Part shown: positions 17,491 to 24,343 of the stretch, in pieces
How positions within the stretch are numbered: the first letter of the stretch is position 1
How the letters are laid out: each line of letters starts with the position of its first letter
Assembly (NCBI GenBank): GCA_002395085.1
Contig: DGVV01000110.1
Coordinates: 196 to 54,029, forward strand
From: Ruminococcus sp. UBA4275
Lineage (GTDB): Bacteria > Bacillota > Clostridia > Oscillospirales > Ruminococcaceae
Length of the DNA: 53,834 bases
Reading direction: 5' to 3'
Translations under genes and position numbers: made by a program
The notes under the pieces: model-generated
What the model saw: only the letters and a program-made list of their open reading frames with translations
Told to the model about the DNA's origin: nothing
The model's database searches: none

Positions 17491-17928
17491 TCAGATGCTG
17501 TAATCGTCGCCGCCCAGATTCAGTTTGCGGTCAACCAGATCCTGCACGCTGTAGCGCTCCAGATAGTCCTCGACTGTGCGCATGAGACCCTTCCAGAGTT
17601 CCAGCGTCGGGCAGATGTCCGCACGCGGACAGTCATTCACAGGCTGCTCCAGACAACTCACCGGCGCAAGGCTGCCTTCCGTTGCACGCAGCACATCCGC
17701 CACTGTAATCTCTGAAGCGGGTTTTGCAAGCATATAGCCGCCGTGATTGCCGCGGGTTGTCCGCAGAATGCCGGATTTCGTCAGCAGCGGCACAATCTGC
17801 TCCAGATATTTTTTCGAGATATTCTGGCTTTCCGAAATCTCCTTCAGCGAGACATACGAATCGCCGGCATGACATCCCAGTTCAATAAGCATTCGGAGCG
17901 CATAACGCCCTTTTGTGCTGATTTTCAA
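17491..17928 (-). CDS. Rrf2 family transcriptional regulator
   Basis: A 145-residue regulator with a winged helix-turn-helix (KISTKGRYALRMLIELG, then SLKEISESQNISKKYLEQI, RTTRGNHGGYMLAKP). Three Cys in the effector loop, C-x7-C-x5-C (SCLEQPVNDCPRADIC), could bind an Fe-S cluster as in IscR/NsrR. No cysteine-desulfurase genes follow, so the target is unclear. The start is TTG at 17928 (LKISTK), chosen because AAGGAG sits nine bases before it and the length then fits the family; the frame stays open upstream but is not conserved. A clear promoter lies 41 nt upstream. Confidence 0.9.
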   Translation of the reverse strand: MKISTKGRYALRMLIELGCHAGDSYVSLKEISESQNISKKYLEQIVPLLTKSGILRTTRGNHGGYMLAKPASEITVADVLRATEGSLAPVSCLEQPVNDCPRADICPTLELWKGLMRTVEDYLERYSVQDLVDRKLNLGGDDYSI

Positions 17929-17968
17929 ATCATACAGCTCCTTTCCTCCAAATTCAGCAGATACATTC

Positions 17969-17997
17969 ATTATACCATAGTTCCGGCGGGTTTGCAA
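17969..17997 (-). promoter_or_regulatory. Sigma-A promoter of the Rrf2 gene
   Basis: On the minus strand TTGCAA (17997-17992), a 17-nt spacer and TATAAT (17974-17969). Confidence 0.85.
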
Positions 17998-18137
17998 GCG
18001 AAAAATCATCGGCAAAGTCACGTTTTTCGGGCGGTTCTCATCCGTGAGGATCGGCATTACATACAAAATCCCTATGAATACGCCCGATCTGCAAAAGCAG
18101 ATTCCGTTTTTTGCCTCTGCTGCATCATGCAGCGGAA

Positions 18138-18180
18138 ACGCCATAGTTCTTCTGAACGGACATCAGAAAAACTATGGCGT
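18138..18180. repeat. Long near-perfect inverted repeat (18-bp arms)
   Basis: ACGCCATAGTTCTTCTGA and its reverse complement (one mismatch) flank a 7-nt loop. It sits in the 292-nt gap between the Rrf2 and AIM24 genes, just past the AIM24 terminator. A smaller palindrome ATCTGC-AAAA-GCAGAT lies at 18087-18102. No gene is evident in this gap. Confidence 0.85.
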
Positions 18181-18199
18181 AAAACTGCTGTTTCAGCAG
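18181..18199 (-). terminator. Rho-independent terminator of the AIM24 gene
   Basis: CTGCTG-AAA-CAGCAG followed by TTTT on the minus strand, 22 nt after the AIM24 stop. Confidence 0.65.
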
Positions 18200-18220
18200 C
18201 ACACCTGTATTTTGCAGATC

Positions 18221-18961
18221 TTACCGGCGGCGCTGCGTTGTCGGACGGCTTCCGGTTGCGCTGCCGTCCATCGAGACATCCAGACCCGATGTACGCTCCT
18301 CCGGCTGAATGATGACCGTTGCCGGATTGTTCGGCGTCCACTCAAACATATAGGATTCGCCGCTCGCCTGACCGATGAAATTGCGCCACGAAATATCCGT
18401 GCGGAATTCCGGATCGCTGCCAACCCAGCAGACCACGGCATCCGGGTCGATTTCCAGCGTGGAGCCGTTGCCGGCATTGCTCAGAACAAGCGGGTTTCCG
18501 TCCACCAGCACCGCAACAAACGCGCACGGTCCCTGACCGGTCAGCGTAGAAGTTGCAAGGCCCTTCTGCGAGATGACGCCCTGTGCAAGAAAGCGCACAC
18601 CGTATTTGCAGTCGCGGGTAAAGGCGAGGATGTTCTCGCTCTCCACCGAAATCGTCTCGCCCATTTGCAGGCGGTAGACAACGACGTGCTGCTGATTATT
18701 CGCGTAATACGTCACGGAATCGCCGCGGAATTCAACCTTCATGAGCGGCAGATTCTCACCCGTGAAGCGGCGCATCATCTGGTGAAGAAATGCCTGACCG
18801 GCATTCTGTTCCGGTCCGAGCATCACCTTTGTAAAGGTATAATTCTTCTGACCGCGGCATTCACCGGCGATGAATGCACCCGCCTTTGTGAATACGTAAT
18901 CGCCGCCGCCCTGACAGGTAATCTTCAGGGTCAGCTCGTTGAGCGTTTCAAAAATGACCAT
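18221..18961 (-). CDS. AIM24 family protein
   Basis: A 246-residue protein of the AIM24/TerD-like beta-rich family (tryptophan RNA-binding attenuator-like fold). Family features include GGGDYVFTKAGAFIAG, the glycine-rich FRGDSVTYYANNQQ, and GQGPCAFVAVLVDGNPLVLSNAGNG. It has no signal peptide or membrane segment. Bacterial members are of unknown function; the mitochondrial namesake affects inner-membrane organisation. The C-terminus is a short Arg-rich tail. GAGGAGG lies ten bases before ATG 18961. It is a single-gene unit downstream of the pyrophosphorylase gene. Confidence 0.82.
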   Translation of the reverse strand: MVIFETLNELTLKITCQGGGDYVFTKAGAFIAGECRGQKNYTFTKVMLGPEQNAGQAFLHQMMRRFTGENLPLMKVEFRGDSVTYYANNQQHVVVYRLQMGETISVESENILAFTRDCKYGVRFLAQGVISQKGLATSTLTGQGPCAFVAVLVDGNPLVLSNAGNGSTLEIDPDAVVCWVGSDPEFRTDISWRNFIGQASGESYMFEWTPNNPATVIIQPEERTSGLDVSMDGSATGSRPTTQRRR

Positions 18962-19029
18962 GCGGTATAATCCTCCTCATTCCGGCGCAGCGCCAGGCAT
19001 TGTGCGATGGTTTTGCTGCTCCGGCGGGA

Positions 19030-20244
19030 TCAGAGTGTGATGCCGTTCAGGCGCAGCAAGGCGCGGGCTGTATCGACTGAATCGACGCCCTCCTTGTTTT
19101 TCACAGGTGCAAATTCGTGCCGGCGGTCAACCTCATAGGCAAGGCAGTCATCCTGCAATTTGACCATATCCAGCGCGAGCGTTTCAAACTTGTAGGCATT
19201 GGGCGCTTCCGGCAAAACCATCTTCCCGTCAGGCGTCATATACCGGATCTTCTTGTAGGCACGGTGCAGCGGCAGCTTGGTATGCAGGCTGCGGTCGAGG
19301 CGGTCCGTGCGGAAGAGATAATTCAGGATGACGCCGTAGCGGTAGGTCAGTTCGCCGTTTTCATCGCGCTGCTCTGCCATCTCCGGACTCATCTCGAAAT
19401 ATTCTATAATAGAAGGCTTGCCGTTTTCCATGCACAGCACGCCGACCTTCTCCTCCGGCGCTGCCTTCGCGACGACCTTTGCGCCGGAACGCTTGCCGGA
19501 TTCAATTACCGCGCCGATGAAGCAGGGGTCTGCAATGCGCTGAAGCACATTGTCAACGGCAAACACATTGAGCCACTCGATTTTGGTATCGTGCAGCACC
19601 TTGAGCATACCGGCGCGCTCCATAGAAGCATACCAGCCGCCGTTTCCGTTCGGTGCGGTGAGGATTCTGCCGCGGTCGGCAAGCATCAGCTTGCCGGATT
19701 TGTCCACGGTCGGCAGTTCCTCCTGTTCAAAGAACCAGACATTATCGCGGCTGTAGCCGAAATAATCATGCTCCTCGAAGAAGCGCTGGGTCTGTTCTCC
19801 GTTTTCCACGCTTGTCATGATGAACAGCGGAACCCACGCATCAGCCTCGCGCGTGACTTCCATGAGGTTATTCATCAGACATTCAAAGATGGACAGTTCA
19901 CGGGTCTGTCCCATGTTGTACATCCCCTTGGGACGGTCAAAGCCGAGGCGGGTACCCTGTCCGCCGGCAAGCAGAACAGCGCCGACTTTTCCCGCCCGGA
20001 TCGCTGAAATACCGGTCTGCCGGAAACGGGCGGCATTGGCACGGATTTCATCCTTGGAAACGGCAGAGGGCGGGGCAAAGCTGCCGCGCTTGCAGCAGGT
20101 GTCAGTGAGGCTGAGAACGGTGAGGTCGAGTGCGGCAATCTGCTTTGCGAGGGCACGCTGCTCCGGCAGCGCGAGGGAACGCATATGCTTGGCGATATGT
20201 GCCTGATTGAGCATCGCAAGCATTTCCAGAGTCTTTTCGATCAT
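19030..20244 (-). CDS. UDPGP-family UTP:sugar-1-phosphate uridylyltransferase
   Basis: Forms UDP-sugars from sugar-1-phosphate and UTP. The 404-residue protein is of the eukaryotic-like UDPGP/UAP group, distinct from bacterial GalU or GlmU: LLAGGQGTRLGFDRPKGMYN is the nucleotide-binding motif, APNGNGGWYAS the uridine-binding loop, and NVFAVDNVLQRIADP the sugar/metal site with its Asp. Either glucose-1-P or GlcNAc-1-P could be the substrate. The family resemblance (YRYGVILNYLF, KIRY) is closer to UDP-GlcNAc pyrophosphorylases. The start ATG 20244 has AGGTGA five bases upstream and a consensus promoter beyond a short hairpin in the leader. Confidence 0.88.
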   Translation of the reverse strand: MIEKTLEMLAMLNQAHIAKHMRSLALPEQRALAKQIAALDLTVLSLTDTCCKRGSFAPPSAVSKDEIRANAARFRQTGISAIRAGKVGAVLLAGGQGTRLGFDRPKGMYNMGQTRELSIFECLMNNLMEVTREADAWVPLFIMTSVENGEQTQRFFEEHDYFGYSRDNVWFFEQEELPTVDKSGKLMLADRGRILTAPNGNGGWYASMERAGMLKVLHDTKIEWLNVFAVDNVLQRIADPCFIGAVIESGKRSGAKVVAKAAPEEKVGVLCMENGKPSIIEYFEMSPEMAEQRDENGELTYRYGVILNYLFRTDRLDRSLHTKLPLHRAYKKIRYMTPDGKMVLPEAPNAYKFETLALDMVKLQDDCLAYEVDRRHEFAPVKNKEGVDSVDTARALLRLNGITL

Positions 20245-20288
20245 CGGTGTCACCTGTTTTCTATTCAGTTTTTATAATCCCAATTCCC

Positions 20289-20306
20289 CGGAGGTGACAG
20301 CCTCCG
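20289..20306 (-). repeat. Leader hairpin upstream of the uridylyltransferase
   Basis: CGGAGG-CTGTCA-CCTCCG forms a 6-bp stem in the 5' leader, between the promoter and the start codon. It could be regulatory or simply stabilise the mRNA. Confidence 0.5.
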
Positions 20307-20315
20307 TTGTCATCT

Positions 20316-20344
20316 ATTATAAACGATAACCAACAAAAAGTCAA
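20316..20344 (-). promoter_or_regulatory. Sigma-A promoter of the uridylyltransferase gene
   Basis: On the minus strand TTGACT (20344-20339), a 17-nt spacer and TATAAT (20321-20316). Confidence 0.88.
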
Positions 20345-20561
20345 TGGAATGCGACAATTATACATATTTTTCCGGTCATTTCGTATGTTTTGACGGATAT
20401 TTGTATGCAAATTTGCCTGTGTTGTACGTACATATACATCAAATTTGTTGCGATTTTGAGAAGTTCGTACAAGATGCTGCCCGCAGCGCTGTTTCTCCGC
20501 CCGCCTCCCTGTTTTCGTGCAATGTCACTGGATTGTTGCCGCTCTGTCACAAACATTTCAC
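20345..20561. other. Intergenic stretch, AT-rich, no gene seen
   Basis: The gap between the divergent promoters of the uridylyltransferase and cohesin-like genes. The part near 20345-20480 is AT-rich and includes small palindromes (GCAAATTTGC, TACGTA). I see no conserved ORF, RNA gene or known riboswitch here. Confidence 0.5.
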
Positions 20562-20590
20562 TTGACATTTTGATGCAATGCGGGTATAAT
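20562..20590 (+). promoter_or_regulatory. Sigma-A promoter of the cohesin-like lipoprotein
   Basis: TTGACA (20562-20567), a 17-nt spacer and TATAAT (20585-20590): a perfect consensus, about 80 nt before the ATG. Confidence 0.92.
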
Positions 20591-20670
20591 GAGATTGCGC
20601 AGCGGCACAGGTGCGCAGCATTTACGGAATTTGAGAAAAGGACAAAATGTCCGGAAGGAGCCAATGGATT

Positions 20671-21567
20671 ATGACCTATACAAAAAAAATTGCAGCGGTG
20701 CTGCTCGCAGCGGCGATGACAGTTCCCGCTGTTGCCTGTTCTCACGCAAGCACCCCCAACGGCGGCGATACCACACCCCAGCAGTCTGCCGCAGACAGCA
20801 ATGCAGATCCCGCTTCCACCAATGCCGGTGACCCCGCCGCAGATGTGGACGTTCCCCCGCTTCAGACCGATGCGGACGGCGGCTTCAAGCAGGAACTGAT
20901 GTTCATGGAAACCCCGAAATCCAATAACAACGGCGCTGAGGAGAATATGGATAACGTCATCGTGACGACTGTCCGCGGCGAGGACGGCAACTACTACCTT
21001 CCCAAGACCGACATCAACGGCGCGGTTGTCACACAGGAAAACGGCAGCGCTGCGACCGCCGAGGCTTATACCGGCACAACCCTCGCAACCACCTACGCCA
21101 AGCAGGACTATGTGCCGAAATATCAGAGCTATCAGGCTTTCTGGCTCGATACCTCCAAGAAGGCTGACTACATCTTCGACGGCGAATTCCTCGTGCTGGA
21201 AGCGGAAATCCCCGCTGACGCCGTGGACGGCGTTTACCCGATTGAATTCTACTACACCGATGTCTCCAACTATGACGCACAGGATGTCGGTGAGATCACG
21301 ACCGTGCCCGGTTATATCTGCATCAATTCCGCAGAGCCCGCCGGTACAACCCCGACGGCTGCCGGCATGACGCTTGCACCGCAGAATGTCTCCGCAAAAC
21401 CCGGCGATACCGTCCGCATCCCGATCATGATTACCAATAACCCCGGTATCGTCGCGTTTGACCTCCGGCTGCGCTATGACAGCAACGCAATGCAGATTGT
21501 TGATGCAGGCGCAGGCAAGGACTTCGCATCCTCCGCTTCCATGACCGCTCACGAAATCGGAAGCTGA
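20671..21567 (+). CDS. Cohesin-like lipoprotein with cohesin halves in swapped order
   Basis: A 298-residue lipoprotein: signal peptide, lipobox ending at Cys 23 (VPAVAC), then an acidic Ala/Asp/Pro linker to about residue 90. Residues 151-220 (YQAFWLDTSKKADYIFDG onward to GYICINS) resemble the C-terminal half of a ruminococcal type cohesin. Residues 232-298 (SAKPGDTVRIPIMITNNPGI, AFDLRLRYDS, ending MTAHEIGS) resemble the N-terminal half, where the stop codon falls. No continuation exists downstream in any frame, and a terminator follows at once. A normal cohesin is about 140 residues in the opposite order. GGAAGGAG precedes ATG 20671. It may be a surface anchor for dockerin enzymes such as the GH5 nearby, but this is inferred. 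Confidence 0.8.
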   Translation: MTYTKKIAAVLLAAAMTVPAVACSHASTPNGGDTTPQQSAADSNADPASTNAGDPAADVDVPPLQTDADGGFKQELMFMETPKSNNNGAEENMDNVIVTTVRGEDGNYYLPKTDINGAVVTQENGSAATAEAYTGTTLATTYAKQDYVPKYQSYQAFWLDTSKKADYIFDGEFLVLEAEIPADAVDGVYPIEFYYTDVSNYDAQDVGEITTVPGYICINSAEPAGTTPTAAGMTLAPQNVSAKPGDTVRIPIMITNNPGIVAFDLRLRYDSNAMQIVDAGAGKDFASSASMTAHEIGS

Positions 21568-21593
21568 ACGGTTTTCCCACAATGATCTGAAGC

Positions 21594-21628
21594 AGGGCAG
21601 TGCGCATAATGCGGCTGTCCTGTTTTTT
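21594..21628 (+). terminator. Rho-independent terminator after the cohesin-like gene
   Basis: AGGGCAG and CTGTCCT form the stem around a GC-rich loop, followed by TGTTTTTT. Confidence 0.75.
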
Positions 21629-21674
21629 CCTGCCGTTTTACCGGTCAAGATTTGCGAAAATGCTTCTGAAAATC

Positions 21675-21703
21675 TTGACAGAATCACAAAAACCATGTAT
21701 AAT
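21675..21703 (+). promoter_or_regulatory. Sigma-A promoter of the TM2 protein gene
   Basis: TTGACA (21675-21680), a 17-nt spacer and TATAAT (21698-21703). Confidence 0.9.
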
Positions 21704-21761
21704 ACAATCAGTGCATTATATGCAGACACCTTCGTGTAACAGAGGTAAGGAGGAATGAACA

Positions 21762-22493
21762 ATGTTTTGCAGAAATTGTGCAGAACTGATGGCAGATACA
21801 GATGTTACATGTCCCAATTGCGGCTTCGCAGCCGGCACAGGAAATAATTACTGCGGACAGTGCGGTACGCCGACTGCGGTCGGTGCTGTGGTCTGCGAAC
21901 TCTGCGGCAACCCTGTCAGCGGCAGATTCGGTGCGCAGCAGCCGCAGTATCAGCAGCCGCCCCAGCCGCAGCCCCAGTTTCAGGATCAGTACGGGCAGCA
22001 GGCACAGTACGCGCAGCAGCCGCAGTATCAGGATCCCTATGCACAGCAGAATTTCAGCCAGCCGAATGTCAACCTTCAGAATTCCGGTCAGGCGTTCAGC
22101 ACAAATCAGTTCCAGCAGCCAAATGCCACGCAGCAGTTCCGCTCCGACCCCAATCAGGGTGTCTTCGGACAGCAGCAGGGTACTTTCATCCCGCCCAATA
22201 GCTTCGGTCAGCAGGTTCGCGGCAGCTTCGACAGCGGCATGAACGGCTACTACCAGAACGTCACCTATAAATCCAGAGTCGGCGCAGGTGTGCTTGGCAT
22301 CCTGTTCGGCTGCCTCGGCGTCCATAATTTCTACCTCGGCTATTCCACCAAGGGTATGGTTCAGCTCCTCATGACGCTTCTGTCCTGCGGTTCGCTTGCC
22401 CCCATTACGTTTGTATGGGGTCTTGTGGAGGGCATTCTGATCCTCACCGGACATACCAATCAGGACGGAAAAGGCCTCCCGCTCAAAGACTGA
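21762..22493 (+). CDS. Zinc-ribbon, Gln-rich linker, TM2 domain membrane protein
   Basis: A 243-residue protein in three parts. The N-terminus has two zinc ribbons: CRNC with CPNC, then CGQC with CELC. A long disordered linker (about residues 55-165) is rich in Gln, Pro and Tyr (QPQYQQPPQPQPQ type). The C-terminal TM2 domain has two membrane segments: GVLGILFGCLGVHNFYLGY with the DRF-like turn, and a second segment ending in LVEGILILTG. Such proteins are common in clostridia and of unknown role. The ATG 21762 is preceded by AAGGAGG about eleven bases upstream. Transcribed alone from a consensus promoter. Confidence 0.9.
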   Translation: MFCRNCAELMADTDVTCPNCGFAAGTGNNYCGQCGTPTAVGAVVCELCGNPVSGRFGAQQPQYQQPPQPQPQFQDQYGQQAQYAQQPQYQDPYAQQNFSQPNVNLQNSGQAFSTNQFQQPNATQQFRSDPNQGVFGQQQGTFIPPNSFGQQVRGSFDSGMNGYYQNVTYKSRVGAGVLGILFGCLGVHNFYLGYSTKGMVQLLMTLLSCGSLAPITFVWGLVEGILILTGHTNQDGKGLPLKD

Positions 22494-22654
22494 GCCGCGC
22501 ATCATCCCTCTCTTTCGCAGGAACATCACCGGTGCTGAGGGCGGCACCGTGCAGCTTGCCGCAGGCATTCCCCGATGCTGCGGCACATGACGGAAAATCC
22601 ATGTTTTTCATTGCTTTTTCACACAGCTTTCAGAGAGAGAAACCGCAAATATTC

Positions 22655-22683
22655 AGGTTCATTTAAGATGCTTCCGGTATAAT
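22655..22683 (+). promoter_or_regulatory. Probable promoter of the VTC operon
   Basis: A perfect TATAAT at 22678-22683 but only a weak -35 at the 17-nt position, so expression may need an activator. The 22494-22654 gap otherwise holds only a GC-rich hairpin (CGGTGC/GCACCG). Confidence 0.5.
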
Positions 22684-22762
22684 GGAATCAGATTCAGGGG
22701 GGAAACCGCAAGACAGACGGTTCCAATCTTCAAATAAATCATTCCAAAAGGAGGCACCCGCT

Positions 22763-23524
22763 ATGGCAATCAGCACGTTTCAGAGACGTGAAGTCAAATT
22801 CATGCTCTCAAAAGAACAGTATGAGGCGCTCCTTCCGATCGTTCATGAGTATATGAACCCCGACGCCTACTGCGTGGACGGCAAGGAGTACGGCATCTAC
22901 AACATCTATTATGATACGCCCGACAATTTTCTCATCCGCACCTCGCTCGAAAAGCCCTATTACAAAGAAAAGCTCCGGCTCCGCAGCTACTATTCTCCCG
23001 CAGCCCCCGATTCTTCCGTGTTCCTGGAGGTCAAGAAAAAGATCGGCGGCATCGTCACCAAGCGCAGAGTCGCCATGACGCTGGAGGAGGCGGAAGCCTA
23101 TATCCAGACCCGTGTCCACCCCTACTATGAACGCTTCATCGACAAGCAGGTCATGCAGGAGATGGATGTCTTCCTGAACTTCTATGACTCCATCGCACCG
23201 CGCCAGTATATCAGCTATCAGCGCGCGGCGTTCTTCGGCAAAGAGGATTCTGAATTCCGCCTGACCTTCGACCGGCAGATCACCGAAAGACGCTATGATC
23301 TCTCGCTCTCGAAAGGCTCTTACGGCTCTCAGATCATTCTCCCTGACCAGAGACTGATGGAGATCAAAATCCCCGGAGCGCTTCCTATGTGGATGAGCCG
23401 CGCACTCTCTGAGCTGTGCATCCGCAAGGTGAGCTTCTCCAAATACGGGACTGCTTACAAGAATTTTGTGCGCGACAGCGTGACTGCCGCGCGCAGTGAA
23501 GAAAGGAAGATCATCTATGCTTAA
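22763..23524 (+). CDS. VTC-domain (polyphosphate polymerase-like) protein
   Basis: A 253-residue CYTH/TTM-tunnel protein of the VTC family, whose yeast homologue Vtc4 makes polyphosphate from ATP. Basic tunnel residues are visible: FQRREVKFML, EKLRLRSYY (R-x-R), VFLEVKKKIGGIVTKRR (E-x-K-K-K), MEIKIPGALPMWM and SFSKYGTAYK, the conserved SKxG Lys near the C-terminus. It has no membrane segment of its own. The start ATG 22763 (MAISTF) has AAAGGAGG nine bases upstream. It overlaps the DUF4956 membrane gene by 8 nt, which suggests the two form one complex with the membrane protein acting as channel or anchor. Confidence 0.88.
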   Translation: MAISTFQRREVKFMLSKEQYEALLPIVHEYMNPDAYCVDGKEYGIYNIYYDTPDNFLIRTSLEKPYYKEKLRLRSYYSPAAPDSSVFLEVKKKIGGIVTKRRVAMTLEEAEAYIQTRVHPYYERFIDKQVMQEMDVFLNFYDSIAPRQYISYQRAAFFGKEDSEFRLTFDRQITERRYDLSLSKGSYGSQIILPDQRLMEIKIPGALPMWMSRALSELCIRKVSFSKYGTAYKNFVRDSVTAARSEERKIIYA

Positions 23525-24275
23525 TCTCTACGCCGCAGCAAACATTTTCTCCCGCGTGTTTGCCGATCAGTCAGACTACATCATTGAGGGTAGCGTGCCG
23601 ACTGCCTCCACGATTATCCTCTGCGTTTGCAGCGCCATCGTGCTGGGTATTCTCATCTCGCTGCTCTACATTTTCACCCGCCGCAAGACCGGCTATGCAC
23701 AGAGCATGGTCATTACCTTCCCGATGCTTTCGGGTATGATCGCCGCAATCATGATGATGATGTGCCTGCTCTCCAGCACCGCTGCTACCGCAGCCGCCAT
23801 CTCCCTGACCGGTGCATTCTCGCTCGTGCGCTTCCGTTCCGCGCCCGGAGATCCCCGCGACATCGCCTATATCTTCTACGCAATGAGCATCGGCGTCATC
23901 TGCGGCATCGGCTATGTCGGCTATGCGGTTCTCATCTTCGCACTGCTCGGCATCGTCCTCATCGCGATGAATCTGCTGAACTTCGGCGCACCCAAGGCAT
24001 CTGACATGACCCTCAAGATCACCATTCCCGAAAACCTCAACTACAACGGTCTCTTTGACAAGGTGCTGGATAAGTACACCGACCACTGGCTGCTCCGCCG
24101 TGTCAAGACGACCGATTTCGGAACACTGTTTGATCTGGTCTATTCCATCCGCGTTCCGGAAGGCACAGACCAGAAGAAGTTCATCGACGAACTCCGTACC
24201 CTCAACGGCAATCTGAATGTCACGCTCGTGCTTTACAAGTATGACGATCAGATCTACGACCAGAAGCAGAAGTAA
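23517..24275 (+). CDS. DUF4956 polytopic membrane protein
   Basis: A 252-residue protein with about four membrane segments in the first two-thirds (ASTIILCVCSAIVLGILI, then a Met/Ala-rich pair, then GVICGIGYVGYAVLIFALLG) and a soluble C-terminal domain. The highly conserved LTGAFSLVRFRSAPGDPRDIAYIF loop is the family signature. DUF4956 genes regularly accompany VTC genes in bacteria. By analogy with the membrane part of yeast VTC, it could translocate the nascent polymer, though this is inference. The start ATG 23517 (MLNLYA) has GAAAGGAAG seven bases upstream, inside the VTC gene; a GTG at 23496 is less likely. Confidence 0.87.
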   Translation: MLNLYAAANIFSRVFADQSDYIIEGSVPTASTIILCVCSAIVLGILISLLYIFTRRKTGYAQSMVITFPMLSGMIAAIMMMMCLLSSTAATAAAISLTGAFSLVRFRSAPGDPRDIAYIFYAMSIGVICGIGYVGYAVLIFALLGIVLIAMNLLNFGAPKASDMTLKITIPENLNYNGLFDKVLDKYTDHWLLRRVKTTDFGTLFDLVYSIRVPEGTDQKKFIDELRTLNGNLNVTLVLYKYDDQIYDQKQK

Positions 24276-24284
24276 GCAAGCGGC

Positions 24285-24319
24285 AAACCCGGTATCATCT
24301 TTGCTGTGATACCGGGTTT
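24285..24319 (+). terminator. Terminator/attenuator inside the VTC operon
   Basis: AAACCCGGTATCA and TGATACCGGGTTT form a 13-bp stem with a 9-nt loop, followed by CTTG. It separates DUF4956 from the carbohydrate-binding gene and may lower read-through, since no separate promoter is clear. Confidence 0.75.
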
Positions 24320-24343
24320 CTTGAAACAGGGAGGAAATCCACC

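Noticed and set aside
21568..21640. Possible frameshifted continuation of the cohesin domain
   Set aside because: All three frames after the stop were read; none continues the cohesin pattern, and a terminator follows at once.
20341..21762. Long minus-strand open frame (473 codons) antisense to the cohesin-like gene
   Set aside because: It crosses two consensus promoters and a terminator, has no ribosome site, and mirrors a well-supported gene on the other strand. It results from high-GC codon usage.
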